From assembly GCF_006538345.1 (NCBI RefSeq), contig NZ_BJKL01000001.1:186001-250000 (forward strand): a stretch of DNA of 64,000 bases. The letters run 5' to 3'. This DNA is from Alteromonas sp. KUL49 (GTDB lineage Bacteria; Pseudomonadota; Gammaproteobacteria; Enterobacterales; Alteromonadaceae). A program made the translations under genes and the position numbers. Below, piece by piece: positions 18,886 through 26,933 of the stretch. The first letter of the stretch is position 1; each line of letters begins with the position of its first letter. The notes below the pieces were generated by a model. That model was not told the DNA's origin, searched no databases, and saw only the letters and a list, made by a program, of their open reading frames with translations.

Positions 18886-19642
18886 ATGAAACGGGTTATT
18901 GTTTTCATGTTGACGATATTAAGTTCTGTCGCTTGTACAGCTGACGAACTGGATGTTGTAGTGAGTTGGCACAAACCTCCTTATGTAGTGATGGATCAGG
19001 ACAGTGGTTTTGAACTAGACCTTGCACGAGCTATTTTCAATGAGATGGGGCATCAGCTAACGCCCAACTAGTTTACCCTTCGGAAGAATTGAGCGGGCAG
19101 TGGCCAATGGGCAGTTGGATATTGCGCTGACTCTCAATTATCGCCATGACGTCGATGTTGATATTCTTACAGACGAATACGTACGATTTCAAAATGTTGC
19201 CGTAACGCTAAAGAGTAGAAATATTGAGCTAAACAATATTTCAGACCTTGCTCAATATCGCGTAGTGGGATTTCAGACGGCATCTAGGGTGTTGGGTGAA
19301 GAATTTGCTCGAGTGACTGACGATAATTCTAATTACGCCGAAGTGGCTGACCAACGAGCTCAGGTTATTACCATGTTGCGAGGTAATTACGACGTTGCGG
19401 TAATGGACGGTAATATTTATCGTTGGATTAGCGCATCCTTACCTGACGAGATTCAAAAGCCCGTAACTATGCACAATTTGTTTGAACGTAATGGTTACCG
19501 AGCGGCAATTCCAGATGCAGATTTAAGAACCAAATTTAACGCCATCTTGCACCAGTTTATGCAAGATGGTCGTTATCAAGTTCTTCTCGACAAATATCAT
19601 CTGGAAAACTTATTTGAAGAGCAAGTTAAGTCTGGGGACTAG
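18886..19642 (+). pseudogene. Family 3 periplasmic solute-binding protein, frameshifted
   Basis: Bacterial extracellular solute-binding protein family 3 (amino-acid-binding type). The ATG at 18886 opens a signal peptide ([18 protein letters not shown]) and the first strand ([30 protein letters not shown]), then hits TAG at 19069. A second frame, open from before 19061 to 19642, continues PTSLPFGRIERAVANGQLDIALT. The two overlap around 19063-19067, where removing one A from CCCAACT would give a continuous protein of about 250 residues, normal for the family. No permease or ATPase gene is adjacent, so it may be an orphan sensor-like protein. Real decay and sequencing error are both possible. 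Confidence 0.8.
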
Positions 19643-19652
19643 GATTACCTAT

Positions 19653-19946
19653 TTAACCCGGACGCTTGACCCAAGCACTACACCATCCGTCTGCTGCTAC
19701 AAGTTTTCCTGGGAAGATGGCGCATGGGCGGTTCTCGTCGCCTTCATTGCCTTGAATGTACATGCAGTTACTACACATAGACCCAGCCACTTCTGACTTA
19801 GGTACGTACTTAAGCGCTTGTGCCGTTGGATCGCTAGTTTGAAGTAGTTCTTGTGCCTGACTGCGCAGTGCAACACTACCGCACGTTAAGCCAATAAGCG
19901 TTGCGCCCGACATTTTCAAAAAGTTACGGCGATTCACAGATTTCAT
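19653..19946 (-). CDS. High-potential iron-sulfur protein (HiPIP)
   Basis: Small periplasmic 4Fe-4S electron carrier, 97 residues. The N-terminus MKSVNRRNFLKMSGATLIGL carries a twin-arginine signal. The mature part has the four cluster cysteines in HiPIP spacing: CSNC, C in NRPCAIFPG and C in DGWCSAW. ATG 19946 is preceded by GGGAG at a good distance. HiPIPs usually donate electrons to reaction centres or oxidases, but no partner is adjacent. The gene is convergent with the broken solute-binding gene, whose stop is 11 bases away. Confidence 0.92.
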   Translation of the reverse strand: MKSVNRRNFLKMSGATLIGLTCGSVALRSQAQELLQTSDPTAQALKYVPKSEVAGSMCSNCMYIQGNEGDENRPCAIFPGKLVAADGWCSAWVKRPG

Positions 19947-20002
19947 TGTAAACTCCCAAGATGCTAACAAGAATGATTCTTTTTTATTCGCTTTCTAAAA
20001 CG

Positions 20003-20026
20003 CAAAAACCTGCCCGGGGGCAGGTC
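20003..20026 (-). terminator. Intrinsic terminator after the CPXCG/flavin reductase pair
   Basis: On the minus strand, ACCTGCCC and GGGCAGGT form an 8-bp perfect stem with a two-base loop (CC on this strand), followed by TTTT. It is about 90 bases beyond the flavin reductase stop. Confidence 0.7.
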
Positions 20027-20112
20027 TTTCTGTATGTATAATACGTTGAGAATAGCGTAAGTATCATTGATCTGTATTAAAAAAATTAAATTACTTTTTA
20101 ATCTAGCGCTGA

Positions 20113-20763
20113 TCAGCTCATTTTTGCTAAATCACTGTCTGGCTTCGCATAACTGTATTTGGCGATATGTTGCGTGGAGTGATAGGTATCTAATCCCGAA
20201 ATACATGCACTGCCAAGGGATGCGATATCTATGTATCCATCGTCTTTCAACGCATCTTTGTTTGATGACGACAGAAAAACTTCTTTGATCTCACCAACAA
20301 CGAATTCTGTGTCGTTACACAGCGTAAAGTGTTCGGTAACTGTGAGCCCTATTTTAACTGAGCTTTCCTTCACATATGGCGCTGAAAAGCTTTCGCTATA
20401 CCAGGGTGTTAGCCCCGTGGCATAAAATTCACTTTCATCTTTTTCATATCGCGCTGAAGTTTGGTGTGCCTTGTCGGTAAAGGCTACCCCAATATGATTT
20501 AGCGTATAGCTTCCAGTGTTTTTGATGTTCTCTAAAGAGTCCCGTCTAACGGTATGCGGACGCATAACGACACCTAATAATGGCGGGTTGGCACCCACGT
20601 GAACCACTGAACTGATGACTGCTAAATTCGCTGTAGTTCCATTAGATGTGCCCAACAAAGAGGCAGATTTAAAGCCTGAAAGGCTATTGATAAAGTTTGC
20701 TCTAAATCGTTGTGGCATTTGCTCAATGCGTGAACGATCGAAAAAGTCCTCTTGGTTATCCAT
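20113..20763 (-). CDS. Flavin reductase family protein
   Basis: 216-residue protein of the FMN-binding split-barrel flavin reductase-like group (DIM6/NTAB type). Recognised from the order of SLLGTSNGTTANLAVISSVVHVGANPPLLGVVMRP (flavin/substrate strand region), SYTLNHI and the late VVGEIKEVFL strand. It likely reduces or binds FMN for a partner oxygenase or detoxification reaction; the partner is not evident. Its start overlaps the end of the CPXCG gene by 8 bases, so the two are translationally coupled. Confidence 0.8.
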   Translation of the reverse strand: MDNQEDFFDRSRIEQMPQRFRANFINSLSGFKSASLLGTSNGTTANLAVISSVVHVGANPPLLGVVMRPHTVRRDSLENIKNTGSYTLNHIGVAFTDKAHQTSARYEKDESEFYATGLTPWYSESFSAPYVKESSVKIGLTVTEHFTLCNDTEFVVGEIKEVFLSSSNKDALKDDGYIDIASLGSACISGLDTYHSTQHIAKYSYAKPDSDLAKMS

Positions 20764-20950
20764 TCTCTTGTTCTACTCTTAGTTCGATGTCGTCGTTGAA
20801 GTTTGTGGTGACTGTAAGTGTGATGGGGCTGCAACAAATCTGGCAGTCCACTGTTTGCTCTTGGTCAATGTCATTCACTTCGTCTACCTCAACATCATTG
20901 GGGGCCATGCAATAAGGGCAAGAAAAATACATGGGTAGGGTTAGGCTCAT
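20756..20950 (-). CDS. CPXCG motif-containing cysteine-rich protein
   Basis: 64 residues with two cysteine pairs, CPYC and CQIC, forming a likely zinc ribbon, and an acidic C-terminal half. This is the small CPXCG family found in many gammaproteobacteria, function unknown. It is first in a two-gene unit with the flavin reductase, overlapping it by 8 bases, and is divergent from the FAN1-type nuclease gene across a region with a strong palindrome. Confidence 0.82.
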   Translation of the reverse strand: MSLTLPMYFSCPYCMAPNDVEVDEVNDIDQEQTVDCQICCSPITLTVTTNFNDDIELRVEQENG

Positions 20951-21025
20951 GGCGTCACAACTCAGTGTTTTAACGTACGAGGTATTACGTCGAAATGGCG
21001 CCTGTGGATTGATCTTATGTTAATT

Positions 21026-21043
21026 CATGTATATATATACATG
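21026..21043. promoter_or_regulatory. Perfect 18-bp palindrome, operator-like, before the repair nuclease
   Basis: CATGTATATATATACATG is a perfect inverted repeat located 42 bases before the preferred nuclease start and 75 bases before the divergent CPXCG gene. The AT-rich centre resembles a LexA box (CTGT-N8-ACAG) but the outer bases differ from the enterobacterial consensus. The half sites CATGTA/TACATG also match the motif shared by the polysaccharide locus, with a different spacer. Confidence 0.45.
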
Positions 21044-21084
21044 TAATTCAATATTGTTGTTCTGTGTTGGCATTGGTTCCTGGA

Positions 21085-23205
21085 ATGAGAAAAACCTTAC
21101 CTCCTCGTTATTACCTAACTCACTTCCACGAGTTTTTAGCTTTTTTCGACGGACAAAACGCGCCGCTGCTGACTGAGAAGGCAAAAGCATTCATTGAACG
21201 GTTCCATCAATTAGATGCAGATAAACAGTGCATTATTGCCAGAGCCGCTAATCGAAAATACGCCGTTATCGATCGTAGCCAGTTCAATTACGATGAAATT
21301 AATGCACCGCAACAACAAATCGATGCACTCATTGCATCGGGTTGGTTTGATACTATTAAAAATGCTGAACAAGAGGCATTAGAGGGCGTGTTGACAAAAG
21401 ATGCACTCCTCTCGTTTTTGGCCAGTATGGGCGTGGTTTCTGGCGTAAAGTCCCTATCTAAGAGTGCGTTGTTGGCGAGATTCCTTGAGATTATTTCACA
21501 TCAGGGATGGCCCGAAGATATGCCTGAGCACGACTATTTGCATTGTGCCTTTATAGAACCACTGAAGTATTTGTTGTTTCTTCACTTTGGCCATACCCGA
21601 GGGCGACTAAATCAGTTTTCTATGCGCGATCTGGGAGTCATGCGCACGCGACAAGATGCGGTTAACGATGTTGCGCGTTTCTCTTCATTACAAGACGCCG
21701 AATTAGCGTGGTTTTATGCAAGTCAGCGGGCCTTAATCAATTCAGCTTCTTCCGATGAATTACTCGCACTTGCTACGAGCGAACTGCCCAAAACTGAAGA
21801 CGTTGCTGCAACCGTATTCCGCGATAGTTTCCTTTTCGCTTTGGGTACAGCTCTACTTGAAGACGAACCTACCCATGGGTTAAACGTATTGGGTATGGCA
21901 ACCAGCGATAAGGCGCGAGAAAAGTGGGTACGGGAGAGCTTCAAAGCTGGAGAAGTTGATAAGGTTAAGGAGGTATTAGAGGGTTACATAGACGAGCCGC
22001 CTTCAGATACCTTTTTAGCCTTTGCCGAGGACTTTTACGCGCGAAAATATCATAAAAAGCGCACCAGTGCGTTAACCGATATGCTTCGCGCATCTCAACA
22101 TACCTTGCTTATTGATGAGAGTAACAATCAGCAAGTAGAGCGAGGTGTGATGGCGCACTACGAACGTCAGGGTAAAACCTGCTGGCGCACTGAAAATCGC
22201 CTGTGGCTGAGTTTATTTGGGCTTACTTTTTGGCGTTTATTGTATGAAGAGGACGCGCTAGTTACCGAATTTGATAGGCGTCCTACGTCTATTAAACAAA
22301 ATAACTTCTACCAAAAATTTGAACTTCACATTGAAGATCTGCTGGCATCTTTCACCAACAAAGAGGACCTTGCTGCTCACGTGAGGAAAGCAGCTGCTGC
22401 TCATTATGGCAAGGTGAATAGTATGTTCATGTGGTCGAGCAAGATCCTCGACCCCATACAAGCCTTAATAACCCATGGTGAGTTGACTGTCATCATCACG
22501 CTACTCAGGATGATGGCGAGAGACTTCGCATCACTTAAAGACGGCTTCCCAGATATTATGGTGCTAGACGATGGATTGCGCTTTGAAGAAATTAAAGCGC
22601 CCGGCGATCAACTGCGTCGCAATCAGTTAGTATCGATTCAACGGATGCAACAGGCGGGATTTGATGTGGGTATCACTGCCGTTGAATGGTATCGAGACCC
22701 TAATCAACCCTACGTTGTTGTAGATATTGAAACCACTGGCGGCAACAGTTCCAATCATCGCGTTACTGAAATTGGTATGGTAAAGCTGGTAGCGGGTAAG
22801 GTTATTGATACTTACGAGAGTCTGGTGAACCCAGAGCGATTTATTCCATCATCAATAACACGATTAACGGGTATTTCTAATGATATGGTGGCTGACGCGC
22901 CGCTATTCTCACAAATCGCGGATGACATCGATAAATTCACGCAAGACGCCGTGTTCGTTGCCCATAACGTGAATTTTGACTATGGGTTTATTAAACAAGA
23001 GTTTGCGCGACTCGAACTACCCTTTAGGCGCCCTAAACTTTGCACCGTACGAGAGATGCGCAAGGCTAAACCAGGTCTACCGTCTTATTCTTTAGCTAAT
23101 CTAACCGCGCATTTTGGTATTACCATGGAGCGGCATCATCGAGCACTATCAGACGCCAGAGCTGCGGCCGAACTACTCAACATTGCTTTTGAAGTAAGCA
23201 GCTAA
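21085..23205 (+). CDS. FAN1-type VRR-NUC nuclease fused to a DnaQ-like 3'-5' exonuclease
   Basis: About 706 residues. The N-terminal ~470 resemble the helical DNA-binding and TPR-like part of bacterial FAN1 (PPRYYLTHFHEFLAFF, then LEDEPTHGLNVLG). A VRR-NUC nuclease domain at about 480-545 shows the GFPD motif, FEEIKAPGDQL and a downstream Q/R helix. A DEDDh exonuclease domain begins near 545 with VVDIETTG (D547, E549), continues FVAHNVNFDYGFI, and ends HHRALSDARAAAELL with the H...D pair. FAN1 enzymes cut 5' flaps during interstrand-crosslink repair. The extra exonuclease is consistent with trimming, but that role is inferred. The frame also has a GTG at 21064; neither start has a strong ribosome site, and ATG 21085 is a judgement. 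Confidence 0.85.
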   Translation: MRKTLPPRYYLTHFHEFLAFFDGQNAPLLTEKAKAFIERFHQLDADKQCIIARAANRKYAVIDRSQFNYDEINAPQQQIDALIASGWFDTIKNAEQEALEGVLTKDALLSFLASMGVVSGVKSLSKSALLARFLEIISHQGWPEDMPEHDYLHCAFIEPLKYLLFLHFGHTRGRLNQFSMRDLGVMRTRQDAVNDVARFSSLQDAELAWFYASQRALINSASSDELLALATSELPKTEDVAATVFRDSFLFALGTALLEDEPTHGLNVLGMATSDKAREKWVRESFKAGEVDKVKEVLEGYIDEPPSDTFLAFAEDFYARKYHKKRTSALTDMLRASQHTLLIDESNNQQVERGVMAHYERQGKTCWRTENRLWLSLFGLTFWRLLYEEDALVTEFDRRPTSIKQNNFYQKFELHIEDLLASFTNKEDLAAHVRKAAAAHYGKVNSMFMWSSKILDPIQALITHGELTVIITLLRMMARDFASLKDGFPDIMVLDDGLRFEEIKAPGDQLRRNQLVSIQRMQQAGFDVGITAVEWYRDPNQPYVVVDIETTGGNSSNHRVTEIGMVKLVAGKVIDTYESLVNPERFIPSSITRLTGISNDMVADAPLFSQIADDIDKFTQDAVFVAHNVNFDYGFIKQEFARLELPFRRPKLCTVREMRKAKPGLPSYSLANLTAHFGITMERHHRALSDARAAAELLNIAFEVSS

Positions 23206-23289
23206 TTGTGCGTAAACTAACCACAGTCTGCACGCTTTCTCCACAATCCTATGTCATGCTATTCCTGAACATTTTTATGGGAGTTCATC

Positions 23290-23547
23290 ATGAAAGTTAA
23301 AAATACGGTAATTGCTCTGTTGGTCATGGGACTAATAGGTAGTACCCAAGCATTGGCTAATGACAGAGACGAACGTCGTGGTGGCGATAGACGAGGACCT
23401 CCTCCAGAAGCGATAGAGGCCTGTGAGGGCAAAGAAGAAGGCGAAAGCGTAACGTTTGAAACGCGACGTGGCGATACCATTGAGGCAACGTGCCAGACAA
23501 TAGAAGAGCAGTTCGCCGCTGTACCTAACGACCATCCTCGTCGTTAA
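23290..23547 (+). CDS. Small secreted protein, unknown function
   Basis: 85 residues with a signal peptide (VIALLVMGLIGSTQALA), then a charged Arg/Asp/Gly-rich stretch (NDRDERRGGDRRGPPPEA). A C-terminal module has two cysteines (IEACEGKEEGESVTFETRRGDTIEATCQ) that probably form one disulfide. This module recurs in small periplasmic proteins of marine bacteria, but no function is known to me. ATG 23290 has GGGAG just upstream. A bidirectional terminator follows. Confidence 0.7.
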   Translation: MKVKNTVIALLVMGLIGSTQALANDRDERRGGDRRGPPPEAIEACEGKEEGESVTFETRRGDTIEATCQTIEEQFAAVPNDHPRR

Positions 23548-23558
23548 TATCCCGTTCT

Positions 23559-23596
23559 AAAAAGCCAGCAACAATACCCTTTGTTACTGGCTTTTT
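23559..23596. terminator. Bidirectional intrinsic terminator
   Basis: AAAAAGCCAGCAACA pairs with TGTTACTGGCTTTTT (one G-T mismatch) around an 8-base loop. The flanking A and T runs let it serve both the small secreted protein gene (plus) and the SCO1 gene (minus). Confidence 0.85.
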
Positions 23597-23619
23597 CACA
23601 TTTCTCACCGCTACCGGAA

Positions 23620-24288
23620 TCAGTTTTCAAGTGACTGTTTAAGCGTGTTGATATCTCTTATAAGGTAACCCACCGACGCCGAATTTAGTCCGTTGTAAAT
23701 GCCGCGAATATGCTTGTTCTGGTCTATCAAAAGAAGGCTCTCTGTGTGCAAAAAATCCTGATTTTGCTGCACATTACCCAAATCTTCACTGGCAAAATAG
23801 GACTGTTTTGCAATGGTGTATATTTCGGTTTTGTCTCCGGTCAACAAGAACCAGTGCGAACTGTCGATGTTATTCTTCTGAGCATATTGTTGCAGTACCT
23901 CTGTGGTGTCTGTGGTCGGCCGAATTGAATGTTGCACAATTCTCACGTGTGGATCATCGCCGAACGCTTCTTGTACTTTGATCAGTTTAGAGCGAATAGA
24001 CGGGCAAATACCCGGGCAGGTACTGAAGAAAAAGCCAGCCACATAGATCTTGCCATCGAGAGTTTCGTCGGTAACCTCACGCCCCTGTTGGTCAGTAAAA
24101 CTGAATGAGGGGATGGTGTGAAAGTCTTCTAAATCCACTTCATCTAGCGACGCCCAAAAAGGCTCGAACGAAGGATCTTTGTAGTAAGGTAGCTCCTCAC
24201 TATAGGCTAAATTTATCTGGCAACTAAGTAAGCCAATGCTAAGAGTCGCCAGCTTGATTACGGTAGTAATCCAAGGAAATATTTTCAT
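23620..24288 (-). CDS. SCO1/SenC family copper/thiol protein
   Basis: 222-residue thioredoxin-fold protein. The metal/redox motif is CPGICPS (CxxxC) and the conserved histidine lies in FLHTESLLLID near the C-terminus. The N-terminus is a signal sequence that includes LLSCQ, a possible lipobox. SCO1 proteins deliver copper to the CuA site of cytochrome oxidase or act as thiol reductases. Here the gene is last of three overlapping or tightly packed genes (YHYH, MORN, SCO1) with no oxidase gene nearby, so a role linked to its two partners is more likely. It overlaps the MORN gene by 50 bases. Confidence 0.88.
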   Translation of the reverse strand: MKIFPWITTVIKLATLSIGLLSCQINLAYSEELPYYKDPSFEPFWASLDEVDLEDFHTIPSFSFTDQQGREVTDETLDGKIYVAGFFFSTCPGICPSIRSKLIKVQEAFGDDPHVRIVQHSIRPTTDTTEVLQQYAQKNNIDSSHWFLLTGDKTEIYTIAKQSYFASEDLGNVQQNQDFLHTESLLLIDQNKHIRGIYNGLNSASVGYLIRDINTLKQSLEN

Positions 24289-24829
24289 CTTCTAGTCCAA
24301 CACAGGTATTTGATTTTCTGAGCCCAAATATACGCCCATTTTTATATTCAAAATTACTAAACAATTTTCCATTTAAACGCCAAGCTTGCTGAATACCAGA
24401 CGGTTGTCCGTCGACAAAGTTATAGCGTTTGAATTTGTTGCCATTGCGATACCAGCTCCACGCTTCTCCTTGTGCTTTACCCGCCTCAAAAAAAGTCGAC
24501 GAGCGAATGTTGCCGTTATACCACCAACTCTGGGTATAACCCTCTCTAACACCTTTGCGGTAGTTTGACTCGAAAGAGAGCACACCGTCGCGAAACCATT
24601 TTTGTGCTATTCCGTGCCTTCGACCATCGGCAAATTCGTCCAATGAGGCCAATTGTCCGTTGGGGTAATAGGTCACCACTTGTCCGGTAAAAAGCTTTGC
24701 ATCATAAGTACGGAGTCCCGAATTATTCAAAGTAATTTCTGAACCATGAACTCGAATGACTTTGTTGCTTTGTGAACACCCAAAGTTAATCAGTAATAAA
24801 AGCAGCGCAAAGGCAATACAAACTTTCAA
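24239..24829 (-). CDS. MORN-repeat (YwqK-like) lipoprotein
   Basis: 196 residues. The signal peptide ends in a lipobox (LLLINFGCSQS). The body holds about five 20-23 residue repeats of the YxNGxLxxxxxFxxGxxxG type (YYPNGQLASLDEFADGRRHG; WFRDGVLSFESNYRKGVREG; WWYNGNIRSSTFFEAGKAQG; WYRNGNKFKRYNFVDGQPSG). These are MORN-like beta-hairpin repeats; annotation as antitoxin (YwqK) is by name only and no toxin is present. The start appears to be TTG 24829, with AGGTTGAG before it. It lies 8 bases after the YHYH gene and overlaps SCO1. Confidence 0.8.
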   Translation of the reverse strand: MKVCIAFALLLLLINFGCSQSNKVIRVHGSEITLNNSGLRTYDAKLFTGQVVTYYPNGQLASLDEFADGRRHGIAQKWFRDGVLSFESNYRKGVREGYTQSWWYNGNIRSSTFFEAGKAQGEAWSWYRNGNKFKRYNFVDGQPSGIQQAWRLNGKLFSNFEYKNGRIFGLRKSNTCVGLEDENISLDYYRNQAGDS

Positions 24830-24837
24830 AACTCAAC

Positions 24838-25707
24838 CTAATTCACGCCATTTGGCGTACCTTGGAAATCCCCGGGGAAAATCAGGTAGTTCTCACCATT
24901 AAGATATTGTTCGGGTGAAATGTGATAGTGATATACCGCGTCTTCAGATGAAGTACCGGTATAGGGTGTTAGACCAACGTGTCCGTTAGAGGCATCTACA
25001 TCAGTAGGGTATTCGCCAGTCTCGTAGTCTCGACGGCCATAAATAAAAAATCCGTCAGACATAATACCAACGAGTTTATCGTCGTCATAAGAAATCGCAG
25101 CGGGTTCCAAATGATAGTGATAGGTTGAAGGTCCAGTATGCGCGCCATTTCTATCAAAACCCTGAATTACTCCCAATGAGACATCACCGTTACCTTCTGA
25201 GTCATTAAAAATTGGCGCGCCGCTGATCGCAATACCAATTGCTCCCAGAGGTGTAGCCGATGGTGTTTGTGCAAGTTCAGGTTCAATGGGGACGGTAAGC
25301 TGAAAAAGGTTATTGTAGTCTTCGATATCGCCCGGAGAACGTCTCTGATTAAATAGTTCGGGGTCTTCAGCTTCTACATAGAGACCACTAGCGTTGCCCG
25401 CATCCCAGTAGGACGATGTATGGTTGGGCCTTCCATTTGCTTCAATCGTAACAAAACAACCGTCTTCTGAGAGTGTAGCAGTGACATTCGGAGATGTGTT
25501 GAACTCTAGAAATATAGGAGGCAATGCAGAGACTGGGTTCTCACAAGCGTTTCCAGAATCACCTGAGCCGTCTGTATCGCCTGAGTCGGTTGAAGAATCC
25601 GGCACACTCACGGTATTGGTGTCTTCAGAACTACTGCCGCCGCAGCCACCGAGTAATAGCAGCAAACTTGCCGATATAAGGGCGTTCTTTTTGGTAAATA
25701 GTGTCAT
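24838..25707 (-). CDS. YHYH domain lipoprotein
   Basis: 289 residues from ATG 25707. The lipoprotein signal ends LLLLLGGCGGSS and is followed by an Asp/Ser/Gly linker. The YHYH domain holds the diagnostic histidines: TYHYHLEP, MSDGFFIYGRRDYETG and AVYHYHISPE, with an ISGAPIFND segment. The family is found on the outside of marine bacteria next to MORN and SCO1 genes; its function is unknown, although the histidine clusters suggest metal binding. The frame is open upstream to TTG 25764, but the extra residues do not look like a signal peptide. It is the first gene of the trio. Confidence 0.82.
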   Translation of the reverse strand: MTLFTKKNALISASLLLLLGGCGGSSSEDTNTVSVPDSSTDSGDTDGSGDSGNACENPVSALPPIFLEFNTSPNVTATLSEDGCFVTIEANGRPNHTSSYWDAGNASGLYVEAEDPELFNQRRSPGDIEDYNNLFQLTVPIEPELAQTPSATPLGAIGIAISGAPIFNDSEGNGDVSLGVIQGFDRNGAHTGPSTYHYHLEPAAISYDDDKLVGIMSDGFFIYGRRDYETGEYPTDVDASNGHVGLTPYTGTSSEDAVYHYHISPEQYLNGENYLIFPGDFQGTPNGVN

Positions 25708-25851
25708 TTGTCGATTCAACCATGTTGGTGGTACGAGGAAATTACCACCAGCATATTGAATCAATGTGCAGTTTTACCGCAGAAACTCAGTAGTTGTTGC
25801 ATATATGAGATATGCGTTTAGTTGAGCTCAGCGCTTGGAATAGAAATACAT

Positions 25852-25950
25852 GAGTGAGTGAAAGACTTTTTATAGCACGCCATTACCGTCCATGTGGCTC
25901 AGCTTCGGCATCCATGCCTCAGATGACTATAAAAAGTCTATCACTCCCTC
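25852..25950. repeat. Structured intergenic repeat, copy 2
   Basis: This lies in the 350-base gap between the YHYH and TIGR03643 genes. Arms GAGTGAGTGAAAGACTTTTT and AAAAAGTCTATCACTCCCTC pair with few mismatches. The centre carries GCACGCC, then TGTGGCTCAGCTTCGGCATC and CATGCCTCAGA, nearly the same as in the element at 14482-14587. The arm sequence differs between the copies but stays self-complementary. The rest of the gap shows nothing I recognise. Confidence 0.78.
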
Positions 25951-26057
25951 CATTGTGCAATTAAATTCGCTATTTACTGCACTGCTATTAGACATGTGAC
26001 CTAAAAGCCAACTTAAACGTATTACAACGTCTCTAGAGTTTTTGCGGAACGAATATT

Positions 26058-26324
26058 GTGTTGAGTGAAGAAGCCCAGTCCAGAGTGATCGAAATGGCAT
26101 GGGAAGACAGAACGCCGTTTGAAGCCATTGAGCGCTTATATGGTTTGTCTGAAAAAGAAGTTATTGCGCTAATGCGAGCTAACGTCAAAGAAAAAGCGTT
26201 TAAAAACTGGCGAGCAAGAGTGACCGGACGCAAAACCAAGCACCTTAAGCTTCGTTCTGACGAAGTTGGCAGAGGTTATTGCCCCTCTCAATACAAGGTG
26301 AAAGGGGCCAACAAGCGTAGATAA
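26058..26324 (+). CDS. TIGR03643 family protein
   Basis: 88-residue basic protein. The N-terminal half is a predicted helix-turn-helix-like region (AIERLYGLSEKEVIALMRANV); the C-terminal half is strongly basic (FKNWRARVTGRKTKHLKLRS) and ends in GYCPSQYKVKGANKRR. It is recognised as the small TIGR03643 (DUF2805) family widespread in marine gammaproteobacteria; the fold suggests nucleic-acid binding but the function is unknown. It starts at GTG 26058 with GGAAC upstream. It is convergent with the PEP-CTERM-like gene, 3 bases apart. Confidence 0.8.
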   Translation: MLSEEAQSRVIEMAWEDRTPFEAIERLYGLSEKEVIALMRANVKEKAFKNWRARVTGRKTKHLKLRSDEVGRGYCPSQYKVKGANKRR

Positions 26325-26327
26325 CTT

Positions 26328-26933
26328 TTATTGTTGGCGATGGTTGCGAACAAGAACGAGCGTAAAAAGCCCACCGATTGCCAATAGAATGCTACTCGGC
26401 GCTGAAACCGTAGCGTAGGGATTTACTCCGTAGTAATGCACAATACTGTCTGAGCTCCAGCTAAAGGTTACAGTTGCCGGGGCAGAGAGGCCCAAAGTGG
26501 CCATTGATGCATTGGCTATGGTAGAACCACCGCTGATTGATGACCCGTTGACAAAGTCGTCAGCAACATACACTGCGCCGCCGAAATTCAGGCTAGAGGT
26601 GTTACCGAAACCAAAGGCGTCGCCGTAATAAGAGGTACTCGCAAGATTACCCACCGCGCTTAGTGCGGTTGAAGAAATTCCTCCGACAACCGACACGCTT
26701 GCATTGAAGTAGCCTATGTAGTCGTCCATGTTGAAGTAAAAGTTTCGAGATGGTCTCAACAGACGGTGACTGATCGCCGTGCTTCCTTGAGCAAAAGAAA
26801 GGCCGTTTAAGTTAAGTGTTCCTGAATATTCAGAGACAAGGTTGTTCCCATCTTCCCATGTGTAAACTATTACTCCGGCATTTGCAGCGCTTGAAACTAC
26901 TAGGAGTGCAAATGCTATTAAGACTTTTTTCAT
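26328..26933 (-). CDS. PEP-CTERM-like secreted protein
   Basis: 201 residues from ATG 26933, preceded by AAGGT. The N-terminal signal peptide is MKKVLIAFALLVVSSAANA. The middle is rich in Gly, Ser, Asn and aromatic residues with no catalytic motif. The C-terminus has the tripartite layout of an exosortase sorting signal: VSAPSS in place of the usual VPEP, a hydrophobic helix ILLAIGGLFTLVLV and a basic end RNHRQQ. Such proteins are processed by an exosortase and released to the envelope or biofilm matrix. No exosortase gene is in the window. Confidence 0.72.
   Translation of the reverse strand: MKKVLIAFALLVVSSAANAGVIVYTWEDGNNLVSEYSGTLNLNGLSFAQGSTAISHRLLRPSRNFYFNMDDYIGYFNASVSVVGGISSTALSAVGNLASTSYYGDAFGFGNTSSLNFGGAVYVADDFVNGSSISGGSTIANASMATLGLSAPATVTFSWSSDSIVHYYGVNPYATVSAPSSILLAIGGLFTLVLVRNHRQQ

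Noticed and set aside
24239..24829. Reading the YwqK-like protein as the antitoxin of a toxin-antitoxin pair
   Set aside because: It is a lipoprotein with MORN-type repeats and there is no toxin gene beside it.
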